A DNA stretch of 64,000 nt from Ferruginibacter lapsinanis (GTDB lineage Bacteria; Bacteroidota; Bacteroidia; Chitinophagales; Chitinophagaceae): assembly GCF_020783315.1 (NCBI RefSeq), contig NZ_CP086063.1, forward strand, positions 124,001-188,000, in the 5' to 3' direction. The position numbers and the translations under genes are program-made. Shown here piece by piece: positions 63,587-64,000 of the stretch (within the stretch, counting starts at the first letter, position 1; every line of letters begins with the position of its first letter). Under the pieces are notes generated by a model. The model had not been told where the DNA came from, searched no databases, and worked only from the letters and a program-made list of their open reading frames with translations.

Positions 63587-64000
63587 TTATTGATCCTGAA
63601 CAACGAAAGTAATAGGTTGCTTACGGTAAGCCCTTACATTACGTCCGTTTTGCAAAGCCGGAGTCCAGTTAGATGTACGTTTAATAACTCTTTTAGCTTC
63701 TTCGCACATTCCATACCCCGGATCGCTGGTACATTCAACCTGAGTAATACTTCCATCAAGGTTTACCACGAAGTTCAACATTACGGTGTAAGTTCCTTCC
63801 GGTGCACCATTATCAATTGGAGTATTGGCATTCAGGTTCTTTTGTAAGTATCTAGCCCAAGCACCTGGTCCTCCGGGAAAATCAGCATCCTTTTCTACTT
63901 TAGTAAAGATCTCATTTTCATCATGTTTTGGTGCTTCTACCACTTTAGAGCCTTCGTCCGAAACAGGAGCCTGAACTATTTGTTGAGTATTTTCACTCTC
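63587..64000 (-). CDS. TonB family protein, C-terminal part (5' end outside window)
   Basis: The frame runs open to the window edge; the 137 visible residues begin ESENTQQIVQAPVSDEGSKV, a Pro/Ser-rich linker, then the TonB C-terminal domain: ADFPGGPGAWARYLQKNLN, YTVMLNFVVNLDGSITQVE, RTSNWTPALQNGRNVRAYRK and QPITFVVQ. This is the Bacteroidetes energy-transducer type. It pulls on outer-membrane receptors with energy from ExbBD; exbD follows. Any internal GTG start is an artefact of the missing end. Confidence 0.93.
   Translation of the reverse strand, partial: ESENTQQIVQAPVSDEGSKVVEAPKHDENEIFTKVEKDADFPGGPGAWARYLQKNLNANTPIDNGAPEGTYTVMLNFVVNLDGSITQVECTSDPGYGMCEEAKRVIKRTSNWTPALQNGRNVRAYRKQPITFVVQDQ

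Overview
The window is AT-rich chromosomal DNA of a member of the Bacteroidota, most likely the Chitinophagaceae or a close relative (inferred from gene content, not from a database search). Supporting signs are three proteins with type IX secretion (T9SS) sorting domains, a Bacteroidetes-style TonB/ExbD pair, Bacteroidetes-type families (DUF4954, GEVED, BaiN-like oxidoreductase), and promoters of the TTTG-N18/19-TAnnTTTG type instead of the enterobacterial -35/-10 pattern. No rRNA, tRNA, CRISPR array, prophage or insertion sequence was recognised. Layout. 1-7.6 kb: end of a YceI-like gene, a SET-domain protein, the Mg2+ transporter MgtE, GlmS, and a Crp/Fnr regulator followed by a ClC-type chloride channel and an HPP membrane protein. 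7.8-15 kb: DUF4954 protein and a parvulin, a YdeI-like protein diverging from the agmatine-to-putrescine genes aguB and aguA, an inactive-looking transglutaminase-fold protein and a DsbA-fold protein lacking one active-site Cys. 15-24 kb: ClpB, a serine hydrolase, a small channel-like membrane protein overlapping queG, an ABC permease with an SRPBCC protein, and a Xre-RES toxin-antitoxin module whose toxin stop overlaps the start of folK, followed by a deoxynucleoside kinase. 24-33.7 kb: two MFS transporters, an S1/P1 nuclease with an extra OB-like domain, a YkgJ cysteine-cluster protein, glycine decarboxylase GcvP, a BaiN-like flavoprotein and a permuted papain-like hydrolase. 33.7-46.5 kb: the complete S10-spc ribosomal protein cluster (rpsJ to secY and map) on the minus strand, in canonical order but with repeat arrays in many of its gaps. 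46.5-58 kb: small genes, a PolB-like exonuclease, two tandem T9SS paralogues (one broken at a run of eight G), an outer-membrane beta-barrel protein, fusA and a DEAD-box helicase. 58-64 kb: an unrecognised beta-rich protein, a GEVED/T9SS protein, mnmE, exbD and the end of a tonB gene. How the genes work together. Most of the window is housekeeping: translation (ribosomal proteins, EF-G, MnmE, QueG, Map), export (SecY, T9SS cargo), protein quality control (ClpB), C1/folate and glycine metabolism (FolK, GcvP) and cell-envelope energy transduction (TonB/ExbD). The most interesting points are: a secreted T9SS protein apparently switched off by one extra G in a homopolymer, which suggests phase variation; several families of short-period palindromic arrays inside the ribosomal operon; the coupling of an autoregulated Xre-RES module to folK; a palindromic repeat that forms the N-terminal codons of aguA; and the splitting of the usual str/S10/alpha ribosomal super-cluster.
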